Assembly (NCBI RefSeq): GCF_004331455.1
Contig: NZ_SJJR01000021.1
Location: 42,416-106,415, forward strand
From: Micromonospora zingiberis
GTDB taxonomy: Bacteria; Actinomycetota; Actinomycetes; Mycobacteriales; Micromonosporaceae
Direction: 5' to 3'
Length of the DNA stretch: 64,000 bases
Below the pieces are notes generated by a model. The model did no database searches, had not been told where the DNA came from, and saw nothing but the letters and a program-made list of their open reading frames with translations. Shown here in pieces: positions 33,412 through 41,833 of this stretch. Both the position numbers and the translations under genes were made by a program. Position 1 is the stretch's first letter, and the number at the start of each line of letters is the position of its first letter.

Positions 33412-34610
33412 TACCCCCGGAGCAGTGGGCAGGACATGCAGCGGGGCCCGCCCCGGCCGGAGCCCAGTTCGGAGCCGGCGATCGGGATGACCTCGATGCC
33501 GGCCCGTTCCAGCTGCGCGTTCGTCTCGATGTTGCGTTCGTAGCCGACGCAGAGCCGGGGTGCCAGCGCCAGCGTGTTGTTGCCGTCGTCCCACTGCTCC
33601 CGCTCGGCGGTGACCGGGTCCAGCCCGGTGTCGATCACCCGGAGCTGGTCCAGGTCCATCGCGTCGGCCGCCGCCCGCAGGAACGGCGCCGGGCCGTCGA
33701 CCTGCGGGGCGTCGCCGTCGGTGCCGGCGATCACGGTGTACGCCGAGAGCGTGCTGGCGACGTTGGGGTACATCAGGACCGCGTCGACATCGACCATCGT
33801 GCAGATGGTGTCCAGGTGCATGGTCGCCCGCTCCTGGGCGATCGGTACGACGAGGATGGTGTGTGCCAGTTCGGCGGCGAAGACCCGCCGGGCCAGCCGC
33901 TCGGCGCCGGCCGGGGTGGTCCGCTCGCCCACCCCGACGGCCAGTACCCCGGGCGCCAGCAGCAGTACGTCGCCGCCCTCCAGGTGCTCAAGCTCGGGCC
34001 GGTAGACAAAGTGGGTGTTGGCGAACCGCGGGTGGTACCGGTAGATCGCGTCGGTGAGCGTGGTCTCCCGCCGCCGGGCCGGCATGGCCAGGCTGGTCAC
34101 GCCCACCTGGTCGCGGATCCACAGCGACGAGTCCCGGGTGAACAGCAGGTTCGGCAGCGGATCGATGACGAAGTCGTGCCGGTCCATCAGGGTGTAGACC
34201 AGCCCACCCGGGCGGTCCCGACCGATTCGCAGTTCCTCGTGGGCCAGGCCGGCCACCAGGACACCGGCGAGCGCGGCCGGGTCGAGGTACGACAGGTGCG
34301 CGGCGACCCGGGCCCGCAGGGTGTCGCCGAGCCGGGGCGAGCTGAGCACCTGCTCGGTCAGTTCGGCCCGGGCCTCCGCCACGGCCAACGTCTCGGTGAG
34401 CAGATCGGTCAGATAGAGCACCTCGACGCCGCGCTCGCGCAGCGCACCGGCGAAGGCGTCGTGCTCCTCCTGTGCGCGCCCCACCCAGGGGATGGCGTCG
34501 AACAGCAGGGAATCGTTGTTGCGCGGGGTGAGCCGGGCGAGTTCCGGTCCCGGTCGGTGCAACAACACGGAGCCCAGCCGACCGACCTCACTGTCCACGT
34601 AGTGGGTCAC
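33411..34610 (-). CDS. arcA: Arginine deiminase
   Basis: 399 aa from GTG 34608-34610, the usual ArcA length. It converts L-arginine to citrulline and ammonia. Motifs: LLFTRDSSLWIRDQVG, HLEGGDVLLLAPGVLAVGVGERT, TMHLDTICTMVDVDAVL, WDDGNNTLALAP, and the C-terminal catalytic cysteine in GRGGPRCMSCPL. Substrate-binding Asp, Glu and His positions are present. The other deiminase-pathway genes (carbamoyltransferase, carbamate kinase) are not next to it, so it may serve nitrogen scavenging. An ARG-box-like palindrome lies 48-68 nt upstream. The TAA stop is fused to dispersed element copy 4. Confidence 0.93.
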   Translation of the reverse strand: MTHYVDSEVGRLGSVLLHRPGPELARLTPRNNDSLLFDAIPWVGRAQEEHDAFAGALRERGVEVLYLTDLLTETLAVAEARAELTEQVLSSPRLGDTLRARVAAHLSYLDPAALAGVLVAGLAHEELRIGRDRPGGLVYTLMDRHDFVIDPLPNLLFTRDSSLWIRDQVGVTSLAMPARRRETTLTDAIYRYHPRFANTHFVYRPELEHLEGGDVLLLAPGVLAVGVGERTTPAGAERLARRVFAAELAHTILVVPIAQERATMHLDTICTMVDVDAVLMYPNVASTLSAYTVIAGTDGDAPQVDGPAPFLRAAADAMDLDQLRVIDTGLDPVTAEREQWDDGNNTLALAPRLCVGYERNIETNAQLERAGIEVIPIAGSELGSGRGGPRCMSCPLLRG

Positions 34611-34657
34611 TCTCGCAGCGTAGGGCAGGGTTTGGCGGCATCCGGGAAAACGGCTGT

Positions 34658-34678
34658 GGATGAATAAGGCATTCATCC
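34658..34678. promoter_or_regulatory. ARG-box-like inverted repeat upstream of arcA
   Basis: GGATGAAT-AAGGC-ATTCATCC: perfect 8-bp arms around 5 nt. The core TGAAT...ATTCA matches the ArgR box except that the spacer is 5 rather than 4 nt. It lies between arcA and the divergent NERD-like gene, so it could control either. Confidence 0.45.
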
Positions 34679-34773
34679 GCACTCATTCCGGCGCTCCGGC
34701 TTGCCGACCACCCGGACCGGCAACGTAGGGTAGTGGGAAAGTAACTTCGAGGGACCTTTTGCCGGAGGTCGCG

Positions 34774-35514
34774 ATGACTGTCTACCCCGCTCGTCGAGCC
34801 GTACCGTCCGCCCGGGCGCTCCCGCCCGTAGCGGTACCGCACCCCCGGACGGAGGCGCCAGGGGTGACTGCGGCCCCCCGTCCGTCCCCGTTGGAGTGGG
34901 CCCGCCGTCGCCGTGCCGAACGGGGCGCCCGGCGGTTGGAGGCGGCCGGCAACCGGGCACTGGGCCAACTCGGCCACCTCGGGCCGGCGTGGCACGTCGT
35001 CGACTGGCCACGCGTGGACGCCACCGAAGTGCTCCTCGATGACAGTGACGACAACCGGGCCGGATTCCTCGCCATCGGGCCGAGCGGACTCTTCGCCGTC
35101 ACCATCGCCGACCACGGTCGGGCCCGGGTTCTGGTCGCCGGCGACGTGGTGCAGATCAACGGCAAGCGTCCGCCGTACGTGACGGAGGCCCGCCGGGACG
35201 CCAGGCGGGCCAGCAAGGCCCTCACCGCGGCGGTCGGCCATCCGATTCCGGTCACGCCGGTGCTGACCTTCGTCGGCTCCGGCGTGATCAGCGTCTACGG
35301 CCTGCCGAAGGACTGTCTGATGGCCACGCACCGGGAGCTCGACCGGTTGCTCGTCGCGGGGGGCAACCGGATCAGCCCGGCCACCGCCGAGAAACTGTCC
35401 CGAGTGGCCCAGCACCCGAGCACCTGGATGAGCGGGGGCCACCAGCCAGCGGCGGACTACCGGTGGTACGAGGACGGCCGAACGGCCGCTGACAAGGCGG
35501 CCACCCACCGGTAA
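34774..35514 (+). CDS. NERD-like (nuclease-related) domain protein
   Basis: 246 aa from ATG 34774, preceded by GGAGG at 6 nt. The first 45 residues are Pro/Arg-rich. Then a basic helix (LEWARRRRAERGARRLEAAGNRALGQL) and a restriction-endonuclease-like core: WHVVDWPRVDATEVLLDDSDDNRAGFLAIGPSGLFAVTIADHGRARVLVAGDVVQINGKRP. This resembles the NERD fold, but the catalytic D-ExK pattern is not clear; DDNRAGFLAIGP may correspond to it with residues changed. Function unknown, possibly an inactive nuclease. Divergent from arcA. Confidence 0.65.
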   Translation: MTVYPARRAVPSARALPPVAVPHPRTEAPGVTAAPRPSPLEWARRRRAERGARRLEAAGNRALGQLGHLGPAWHVVDWPRVDATEVLLDDSDDNRAGFLAIGPSGLFAVTIADHGRARVLVAGDVVQINGKRPPYVTEARRDARRASKALTAAVGHPIPVTPVLTFVGSGVISVYGLPKDCLMATHRELDRLLVAGGNRISPATAEKLSRVAQHPSTWMSGGHQPAADYRWYEDGRTAADKAATHR

Positions 35515-35686
35515 CGTCTGCGGCGACGCCACGCGGCCGGGTTGGCCCGGATCGGTACTCCGCCGGCCCGCGCGGTCGCCGACCGGGCACCGATCACACC
35601 GACGGCCCCGATGCGCATCGCACGGTCGGCGATCGCCGCGACGACCGGCTAGCGTGGACGTACCGTCGGTGTACATAGGAGGCTCG

Positions 35687-36145
35687 GTGGCCCACGTCGA
35701 ACTCTCGCTCTCGGAAGTGTTCGCGCCCGCATCGGGGGCACCGACAGAGCAGGAGTGCGACAACCTCGGCCGCTGGTCGGCGACGGTCTCCAGTGCCGAC
35801 GAGCCCTGCCTGCTGATCGACGCCGAGACCCGGGTGGTGGCCGTCTCCGCCGCCGGCTGCGAGTTGCTCTGCCTGGCCGCGCCGGAGGAGCTGATCGGGC
35901 TGCCGCTGCTCGACGGCGGGCTGCGCCTGCTGGACTTCACCGCCAACCGGGGCGAGCTGACCGAGCCGGAGATCGACAAGATCCCACCGCTGCTCGCGCT
36001 CACCTCCGGCCGTCTGGCCCGGGGTCTGTTGCGGATCGAGACGGCCATCGAAGGTGGGTCCGACGCGACCGTCGACGCCGTCTCCACACCGGTACTCGCC
36101 GGTGGCGCCGTGGCCGGCTCGCTGACCTTCTTCTCCGAGGTCTGA
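35687..36145 (+). CDS. PAS-like signalling protein
   Basis: 152 aa from GTG 35687, which follows AGGAGG at 4 nt. The core EPCLLIDAETRVVAVSAAGCELLCLAAPEELIGLPLLDGGLRLLDF has PAS-type strand-helix order. No output domain is attached and no membrane segment is seen. Stand-alone PAS-like proteins of this size may bind a small ligand or a partner. Function unknown. Confidence 0.65.
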   Translation: MAHVELSLSEVFAPASGAPTEQECDNLGRWSATVSSADEPCLLIDAETRVVAVSAAGCELLCLAAPEELIGLPLLDGGLRLLDFTANRGELTEPEIDKIPPLLALTSGRLARGLLRIETAIEGGSDATVDAVSTPVLAGGAVAGSLTFFSEV

Positions 36146-36267
36146 GCCCACGCCGTGCCGCCGCCGATCGGTCGGCGGCCCTTCCACCGTGGCAACGGAT
36201 CCTCCTACCATGGGCTCGGCCGCCGGCCACCCACCATCCCCCGCCGCTTCCTGCGAGGACCGACCCC

Positions 36268-36921
36268 GTGCCGCCCACCCCGCTCCGTCGCGCCGCTGCC
36301 GGCCGCCCGTCCGGCGGCCTCCACCCCTATCGGCGGGCCTGCGGCGTCCTGGCGCTGGCCGTGCTCCTGCTGTCCGGCTGCGGCGAGCCTCCGGATCAGG
36401 GCAACCCCGGACTGCCGACGCTCGCGGCGACTCCGAGCGCGAGCGGGTCCGCCACGTCGGCGCCGCCCGTCGCCGGGCCGCCCGTCGCCGGTACCCCCAC
36501 TCCGTCGGCGGACGCCGGTCTGGTCGCGGTGGCGTGCCGGAGCGGACCGTCCGCGCAGCAGATCGTCGACCTGATCCGTGGTCGCGATGGACTGCTGCCC
36601 CGCACCGCCAAGGTGCAGGTACGCAACGGCCCGCTCTGCGCCGCGGACTGGCACTTCACCGCCCTCGACGTGACCGGGTACGAAGCGCTGCACGTGGTCA
36701 CCCGGGACCGGGCGGGAACGCCACGGTTGGTCACCGCCGGCACCGATGTCTGCTCGGTCGAGGTACGGGTCACCGCGCCGCCTGGCATCCGTACGCTGGC
36801 CTGCGGCGATGACGCCCCGGTCACGGTTCCGCTGCCGACTCCACTGCCGACCAGTGCGACTCCGCTGCCGACGACCCCCACTGCGACGCCTTCGACCGCT
36901 TCGCCGACCCCGGGTGCGTAG
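36268..36921 (+). CDS. Secreted lipoprotein, function unknown
   Basis: 217 aa from GTG 36268, with GAGGA about 9 nt upstream. An Arg-rich head and hydrophobic stretch VLALAVLLLSGC give a lipobox (LSGC), so the mature protein starts at Cys and is lipid-anchored outside. A Ser/Thr/Pro linker (about 45-85) follows, then a small folded domain (CRSGPSAQQIVDLIRGRDGLLP...LCAADWHFTALDV...) with two or four Cys likely paired. The tail is Pro/Thr-rich (PTPLPTSATPLPTT). No family recognised. Its stop is 10 nt before pheA. Confidence 0.8.
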   Translation: MPPTPLRRAAAGRPSGGLHPYRRACGVLALAVLLLSGCGEPPDQGNPGLPTLAATPSASGSATSAPPVAGPPVAGTPTPSADAGLVAVACRSGPSAQQIVDLIRGRDGLLPRTAKVQVRNGPLCAADWHFTALDVTGYEALHVVTRDRAGTPRLVTAGTDVCSVEVRVTAPPGIRTLACGDDAPVTVPLPTPLPTSATPLPTTPTATPSTASPTPGA

Positions 36922-36931
36922 GCTGGGCGCC

Positions 36932-37888
36932 ATGCCCGGAACACCGCCGACACGCTTCGTCTTCCTCGGGCCCGAGGGCACCTTCGCGGAGCAGGCGCTG
37001 CGCACCCTTCCTGCGGCCGAGCAGGGCACGCGTACGCCGGCCCGTAGCGTCGGCGAGGCGTTGGAGGCGGTCCGCGCGGGTGACGCCGACGCCGCGCTGG
37101 TCCCGTTGGAGAACTCGATCGGGGGCGCGGTCGGGGTGACCCTCGACGAGCTGGCCGAGGGAGAACCGCTGGTGATCACCCGCGAGGTGATCCTGCCGGT
37201 GGATTTCGTCCTCGGTGCGCGTCCGGGCACCCAACTGCCGGCGGTGCGTACCGTCGCCGCTCATCCCCAGGCGTCGACCCAGTGTCGGGGCTGGCTGCGG
37301 GCGCACCTGCCGGACGCGACCGTGATCGACGTACTCTCCAACGGAGCGGCGGCGGCCGGTGCGGCCACCGGCGAGTACGACGCGGCGATCTGCGCTCCGG
37401 TCGGCGCGTCCCGACACCGGCTGGCCGTGCTCGCTGACAAGATCGCCGATCACCCCGACGCGGTGACCCGGTTCGCGCTGGTCGCCCGGCCAGGTCCCCC
37501 GCCACCGCCCACCGGCGACGATGTGACGTCGCTGGCGGTGTACATCGCGCACGACCGGGTGGGTGCGCTGCTCTCCGTGCTGATGGAGCTCGCGGTCCGG
37601 GGCGTCAACCTGACCCGGATCGAGTCCCGGCCGACCGGCGAGGCGCTCGGCCGGTACGTCTTCTTCCTCGACTGCACCGGCCACCTCGCCGACGTCCGGC
37701 TCGGCGAGGCGTTGCGCGGGCTACGGCGGGTCTGCGCCGACGTACGTTTCCTCGGCTCCTATCCGCGTCACCGGTGGAGCGGGATCACCGGGGAACACCC
37801 GGTGCCCGCCCCGGAGGGACGGTCCGACGCCGATTACGCCAACGCCGCCGCCTGGCTCGCCCGGCTCCGAGCTGGCGAGCTGAGCTGA
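36932..37888 (+). CDS. pheA: Prephenate dehydratase
   Basis: 318 aa from ATG 36932. Converts prephenate to phenylpyruvate, the committed step to phenylalanine. FLGPEGTFAEQAL opens the catalytic domain; LVPLENSIGGAVG, HPQASTQCRGWL, SNGAAAAGAA and the TRFALVA motif with the catalytic Thr follow. The C-terminal ACT domain carries GALLSVLMELAVRGVNLTRIESRPTG, the Phe-binding ESRP loop for feedback inhibition. No chorismate mutase domain, as usual in actinobacteria. Confidence 0.95.
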   Translation: MPGTPPTRFVFLGPEGTFAEQALRTLPAAEQGTRTPARSVGEALEAVRAGDADAALVPLENSIGGAVGVTLDELAEGEPLVITREVILPVDFVLGARPGTQLPAVRTVAAHPQASTQCRGWLRAHLPDATVIDVLSNGAAAAGAATGEYDAAICAPVGASRHRLAVLADKIADHPDAVTRFALVARPGPPPPPTGDDVTSLAVYIAHDRVGALLSVLMELAVRGVNLTRIESRPTGEALGRYVFFLDCTGHLADVRLGEALRGLRRVCADVRFLGSYPRHRWSGITGEHPVPAPEGRSDADYANAAAWLARLRAGELS

Positions 37889-37929
37889 ACAGCCGGGCCG
37901 GTGCGGTGATGGGCGGCCCTGGCGTCCGC

Positions 37930-38646
37930 TCACCGGAACAGGCCGCCGAGCACCCCGCCCTGATCCTGCTGGCCGCTACCCATGATCGGCGGTTCCTCGG
38001 ACGGCTGGACGACGACGAAGCCCTGTCCGGCGAAGCTCATCGTGTACGCCTCCCCGGTGGTGCGGCCGAGCAGCGTGCCCAGCCCGACCTGGTCGGCCCG
38101 GTGATAGCCGGTCTGCAACCCGGCTGACCAGCAGACCGCCGCCTGCGGGTCCACGTAGGTGGGCGCGTCGACGGAGAGTACGACGGGGGTCCCCCGGGTG
38201 GTCACGGCGATCCGGCCGTGCCCGGTGAAGACGCAGTTGAACAGCCCGGTGGAGGCCATGCCCGCCCCGCCGACCATCTTGATGTCGTAGCGGAGGCTGG
38301 CGTCGAAGGCCAGCACGCTGGAGCCGTTGATGGACAGTGCGTCGCCCGGTTCGAGATCGATGACGTGCACGTCCTTGGCGAAGTCGGCCAAGAAGACGTC
38401 ACCCCGGCCGGTGAGCTTCATCAGCGGCACCCCTTCCCCGGTCAGCTTCTGCTTGAGGAAGTTGCCCAGCCCGCCGGAACCGAGCGCCTGGAACTGCACC
38501 TGCCCCTGGTACGCGACCATCGAACCGACGCGGGCCAACACCTCGCCGTCCAGTTCGATCTTCAGCATCTTGGAGTTCTGCAACCGCATGCCCGGCTGCG
38601 TGGACTCCCGCTCCAGATTCGCCGCCGAGAACAGCTCGCTGCGCAT
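37930..38646 (-). CDS. AIM24 family protein
   Basis: 238 aa. Contains the AIM24/TerD-like beta-rich pattern: SKMLKIELDGEVLARVGSMVAYQGQVQFQALGSGG, GDVFLADFAKDVHVIDLEPGDALSINGSSVLAFDASLRYDIKMVGGAGMASTGLFNCVFTGHGRIAVTTRGTPV. A Gly-rich tail follows. Cytoplasmic; family function unknown in bacteria (the yeast namesake is mitochondrial). It may form an operon with the metallopeptidase upstream on the same strand. Confidence 0.88.
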   Translation of the reverse strand: MRSELFSAANLERESTQPGMRLQNSKMLKIELDGEVLARVGSMVAYQGQVQFQALGSGGLGNFLKQKLTGEGVPLMKLTGRGDVFLADFAKDVHVIDLEPGDALSINGSSVLAFDASLRYDIKMVGGAGMASTGLFNCVFTGHGRIAVTTRGTPVVLSVDAPTYVDPQAAVCWSAGLQTGYHRADQVGLGTLLGRTTGEAYTMSFAGQGFVVVQPSEEPPIMGSGQQDQGGVLGGLFR

Positions 38647-38703
38647 GGTTTCCCTCCCGTACTCGCCGTGACTGGTCGAGACGGTAGGTCAACAGCGCAA
38701 CCG

Positions 38704-39054
38704 TCAACCCCAGCCGAGGTCGTGCAGGCGGGCGTCGTCGATGCCGAAGTGGTGGGCGATCTCGTGCACCACGGTCACCGCCACCTCGTCGATGACGTCG
38801 TCCTCGGTGTCGCAGATCCGCAGGATCGGGTTGCGGTAGATCAGGATGCGGTCCGGCAGGACACCCGCGTAGTCCCAACCTCGGTCGGTCAGCGCGTGGC
38901 CCTCGTACAGTCCGAGCAGGTCCTCTCCGGGTGGCGGATCATCCTCCACCAGAATGACCACGTTGCTCATCAGCCCCAGCAGTTCCTCCGGAACCTCATC
39001 CAGCGCCTCCCCCACAAGTTCCTCGAACCGCTCCCGTTCCATCTCCACCGCCAC
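38704..39054 (-). CDS. Metallopeptidase family protein (zincin, HExxH)
   Basis: 116 aa from GTG 39052-39054. The zinc motif VVHEIAHHFGIDD holds HExxH and the following Asp ligand of the compact minimal-zincin (DUF1025-like) family. Preceding acidic part: EDDPPPGEDLLGLYEG, ILIYRNPILRICDTEDDVIDEVAVTV. Upstream the mRNA would be extremely G-rich (complement of 39061-39140). Substrate unknown. Lies upstream of the AIM24 gene on the same strand. Confidence 0.85.
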   Translation of the reverse strand: MAVEMERERFEELVGEALDEVPEELLGLMSNVVILVEDDPPPGEDLLGLYEGHALTDRGWDYAGVLPDRILIYRNPILRICDTEDDVIDEVAVTVVHEIAHHFGIDDARLHDLGWG

Positions 39055-39060
39055 CCACCC

Positions 39061-39140
39061 ATTCTCCCCCACCCACCAACTCCCCCCACCCCCTCGCACC
39101 ACGCACCCCCACCCCCACCCCCCCCACTCCCCACTCCCCG
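39061..39140. repeat. C-rich/G-rich low-complexity tract, possible G-quadruplex on minus strand
   Basis: Nearly every run is CC or longer with A spacers (CCCCCACCCCCACCCCCCCCACTCCCC type). Read on the minus strand it is a series of G-runs of 3-8 directly before the metallopeptidase start, so the transcript leader could fold into G-quadruplexes. Confidence 0.6.
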
Positions 39141-39210
39141 CGATCTTGCACTTCTGGTCTATCACTTGCGGCATTCATCCCGTTTTGCCACGACCAGAAG
39201 TGCAAGATCG
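39141..39210. repeat. Perfect 19-bp inverted repeat (GATCTTG tips)
   Basis: Arms CGATCTTGCACTTCTGGTC (39141-39159) and exact complement (39192-39210) around a 32-nt loop. The outer GATCTTG/CAAGATC matches the tips of the hairpins at 5677 and 39442, although the inner parts differ. Confidence 0.8.
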
Positions 39211-39441
39211 ACGCGCGGGTGGGGGGCGAGGGTGAGGTTCTGTCTCGCGGTTCTTGTTGGGTCGGGGGTTGCGGGTGGGCCGATCGAGGTTCGGCGAGTC
39301 GGGCAGGGCGTGGAAGTGGGTACCGGGGATGTCGTACCTGGTCGCGGCGGTGCTTGTGCCGTTGAGGTCGCGTTCGGCCTGGCTGCGTTGCTCGTCCGCG
39401 GGGCGGTCCAACGTCGCTGGTCGGCGTCCCGATCCCATCCT

Positions 39442-39493
39442 CGGATCTTGGTTCGGAACGGCCCCGATGGGGGCCATTCCGGACCAAGATCCG
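39442..39493. repeat. REP-like hairpin, ATCTTGG family, copy 2
   Basis: Arms CGGATCTTGGTTCGGAA (39442-39458) and TTCCGGACCAAGATCCG (39477-39493) pair with one mismatch, and inner GGCCCC/GGGGCC extends the stem. Same plan as 5677-5724. Confidence 0.75.
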
Positions 39494-39504
39494 CGACACA
39501 GAAC

Positions 39505-39936
39505 CTAGGGGGTCAGGTGGGTGGTGAGGGTGATTTGGGCGGCGGGGGAGAGGAGGCGGGAGATCGGGCAGTTCTGCTTGGCGGTCTCGGCCAGGGCGGC
39601 GAACTGGGCCTCGTCGATGCCGGGCACGGTGCCTACGGTTTCCAGCTCGATGCGGGTCACCGTGAAGCCGGCTTCGGTCTTGTCCAGGTGCACCTTCGCG
39701 GTGGTCTCCACAGAGGTCGGCGTCGCGCCGGCGTCGGAGAGCGCCTTGGCGAAGGCCATCGAGAAACAGCCGGCGTGCGCGGCACCGATCAACTCCTCGG
39801 GGTTGGTGCCCTCACCGGACTCGAAGCGGGACTTGAAGGAGTAGTTGCCCTCCAGCCCACCATTGCCGGTGCGGATCGTGCCGGACCCCTCGGGGAGGTT
39901 GCCCTGCCAGCGTGCGGAAGCGGTACGAATAGGCAT
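39505..39936 (-). CDS. OsmC-family peroxiredoxin
   Basis: 143 aa from ATG 39934-39936. OsmC/Ohr fold: MPIRTASARWQGNLPEGSGTI, then the two reactive cysteines in AAHAGCFSMAF and KQNCPISRLLS. It reduces organic hydroperoxides using lipoyl or thiol donors in the cytoplasm. Likely stress-induced; no regulator of the MarR/OhrR type is adjacent. Confidence 0.92.
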   Translation of the reverse strand: MPIRTASARWQGNLPEGSGTIRTGNGGLEGNYSFKSRFESGEGTNPEELIGAAHAGCFSMAFAKALSDAGATPTSVETTAKVHLDKTEAGFTVTRIELETVGTVPGIDEAQFAALAETAKQNCPISRLLSPAAQITLTTHLTP

Positions 39937-40085
39937 GCACCTGACGCTAGTCGACCACGCGCCGGCAGGCGACCGACCAGCGCGGCTACCCGTCCACGTT
40001 CCGTGAAGGGGATGGCCGGCTGTGCCATGATGCGACACAGATCCCGCCCTGGGCGTACGACCAGGCCACGAGGAGAGGCGCAGCG

Positions 40086-40808
40086 GTGACCCACGACCTC
40101 CCCATCCCCCGTCAAGACGACCGGACCGACGGCCCCAGCATCGTCCAGTGGGGCACGGAGGACGAGGAGCCCGCCGGTACGGGCCGGTTGCGGCAAGCCC
40201 TCGCCGGTCTCGGGCGCGACCACCGGGTACCGCTGCTGCTCGCCGGGCTCGGCACCGCCGCCGCCCTCGCCTCGCTGCTCGGCGAGTGGGTCACCGTGAC
40301 GATTCCCACCGGTGGTGCCGACAGCAGTGATCCGGTCGAGATGCCGAGCAGCGTGTCCGAGATCGGCGGTCTGGGCATCGGTTACCTGGTCGGGATGCTC
40401 GTGCTCGGCGCTACGGTCGCACTCGCCCTACGCGGCACCGTCGCCGTACGCCCCAACGCCCGGGTCGCCGGCTTCGCCCTGGCCGTGGGGCTGCTCGCCG
40501 TACTGGTGGCGACCGCGGTCTCCCTCGATGACGGCGGCCGGCGGGCGGTGGTCTATTCCGGCGATGACGGCTTCTCGGTCGAGTTCGGACGAGGTCTGAT
40601 CATGGCCTTCGTGGCCGTCCTGTTGTTCGCCGCCGCCCTCGCTCGAACCAGCTCCGGGCCGGACGGCTCGGCGGCCGCCGAGCCGGGCCGGCGTCAGCCG
40701 CGCCCCCGCCGGCAGGCCGAGGAGGCGGACGAGCAAGCGGACCGGCCGCCGATCGACATCACCGTCACCCCCACCGTGCCCTTCGCCCGCGAGGCTCGGC
40801 CGGACTGA
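40086..40808 (+). CDS. Four-helix membrane protein, hypothetical
   Basis: 240 aa from GTG 40086. Acidic cytoplasmic N-terminus, then hydrophobic helices at about 55-75, 95-118, 124-145 and 170-188, with a Ser/Asp-rich loop (GGADSSDPVEMPSS) between the first two. The C-terminal 50 residues are charged and Pro/Arg/Glu-rich, probably disordered. No known family recognised. Confidence 0.75.
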   Translation: MTHDLPIPRQDDRTDGPSIVQWGTEDEEPAGTGRLRQALAGLGRDHRVPLLLAGLGTAAALASLLGEWVTVTIPTGGADSSDPVEMPSSVSEIGGLGIGYLVGMLVLGATVALALRGTVAVRPNARVAGFALAVGLLAVLVATAVSLDDGGRRAVVYSGDDGFSVEFGRGLIMAFVAVLLFAAALARTSSGPDGSAAAEPGRRQPRPRRQAEEADEQADRPPIDITVTPTVPFAREARPD

Positions 40809-40825
40809 TCGCGCTGCCCCGCGTT

Positions 40826-40876
40826 GTTAATAGGGGGCCCCTGCTATACACCAGGCGTTAATAAGGTGCCCTTCCT
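40826..40876 (+). repeat. 51-bp composite dispersed element, copy 5
   Basis: Halves GTTAATAGGGGGCCCCTGCT (40826-40845) and GTTAATAAGGTGCCCTTCCT (40857-40876), linker ATACACCAGGC. Located 17 nt after the membrane protein stop and upstream of the HAD pair. Confidence 0.85.
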
Positions 40877-41011
40877 TGTACCGCACCGATTCGTCTGGAA
40901 GTCGTGGTTGGGGTCGGTTCGGCGAGGTACGGTTGCTGCCCGCCGTCACGCCGGGTCGCCAACTCGCGACCGGAACGGCTGGCCGCGACGGCGGCGGGCG
41001 AAGGAGGAACG

Positions 41012-41833
41012 ATGACCCGCCCGGGCCTGCCCAAGCTGATCGCCACCGACCTTGACGGGACGCTCGTGCGTAGCGACGACACCGTCTCGGCGTATACCCA
41101 CGAGATTCTCGACCGGGTGCGCGCCGCTGGAATTCCGGTGGTCGGCGCCACCGGCCGCGGCCCACGGCTGACCGAACTGACCCGCAACGACATCCGGGCC
41201 GCGGACTTCCTGGTGATGGCCGGCGGCGGGCGGGTGGTCGACCAGAGCGACCCGGTCGGGCCGGTGGTGCTGCGCGACGAACGACTCTCCAGCGAGGTCC
41301 TGGCCGCGCTGTTGGCCGACCTGGAAGCTGCGGTCGGCCCGCTGACCGTGATGGTCGAGGCGTCCGACGAGCACGACGCGCCGCTGTGGGGCGACTACCA
41401 CCCGGACTGGCCGTACCAGGACCGGTTCGAGGTACGCAACCGCGCCGAGTGCCTGGCCGGCGACGTGATCAAGGCGTTCGCGCGTACCGCCGACCACCAT
41501 GTCGACGAGTTGCTGGCCGTCGCCCGGCAGGTCGTCCCGCCGCACCTGGCCACGCTCACCCAGGCCGGGCTCGGTTTCATCGAGATCTGCCCACCCGGGG
41601 TGGACAAGGCGACCGGGCTGAGCGTGGTGGCGCAGCGCCTCGGTGTCGACCCGGCCGAGGTGCTGGTCTTCGGTGACATGCCCAACGACCTGCCGATGTT
41701 CGAGTGGGCCGGCTGGGGGCGGGTGGCGGTCGCGAACGCCCATCCGGCGCTGCGCGCCGTCGCCGACGATCTCACACTGCGCAACGACGACGACGGGGTG
41801 GCGGTCTACCTCGACCGGCTACTGTCCAGGTGA
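41012..41833 (+). CDS. HAD-superfamily hydrolase (Cof type) 1
   Basis: 273 aa from ATG 41012 with AAGGAGG upstream. HAD motif I IATDLDGTLV (nucleophile Asp), motif II VVGATGRG, motif III lysine in GVDKATGL, motif IV VFGDMPNDLPMFEWAG. C2-capped Cof family: phosphatases of sugar phosphates, FMN or similar. Its TGA shares one base with the ATG of the next, paralogous gene. Confidence 0.93.
   Translation: MTRPGLPKLIATDLDGTLVRSDDTVSAYTHEILDRVRAAGIPVVGATGRGPRLTELTRNDIRAADFLVMAGGGRVVDQSDPVGPVVLRDERLSSEVLAALLADLEAAVGPLTVMVEASDEHDAPLWGDYHPDWPYQDRFEVRNRAECLAGDVIKAFARTADHHVDELLAVARQVVPPHLATLTQAGLGFIEICPPGVDKATGLSVVAQRLGVDPAEVLVFGDMPNDLPMFEWAGWGRVAVANAHPALRAVADDLTLRNDDDGVAVYLDRLLSR

Larger units (their letters stand above)
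39055..39504. other. 450-nt gene-free interval: C-rich tract and two hairpins
   Basis: Between the convergently oriented ends of the metallopeptidase 5' side and the OsmC 3' side. It holds the C-rich tract at 39061-39140, the 19-bp inverted repeat at 39141-39210 and the ATCTTGG-family hairpin at 39442-39493. The stretch 39215-39440 has only shadow frames; I see no gene there. Confidence 0.55.
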
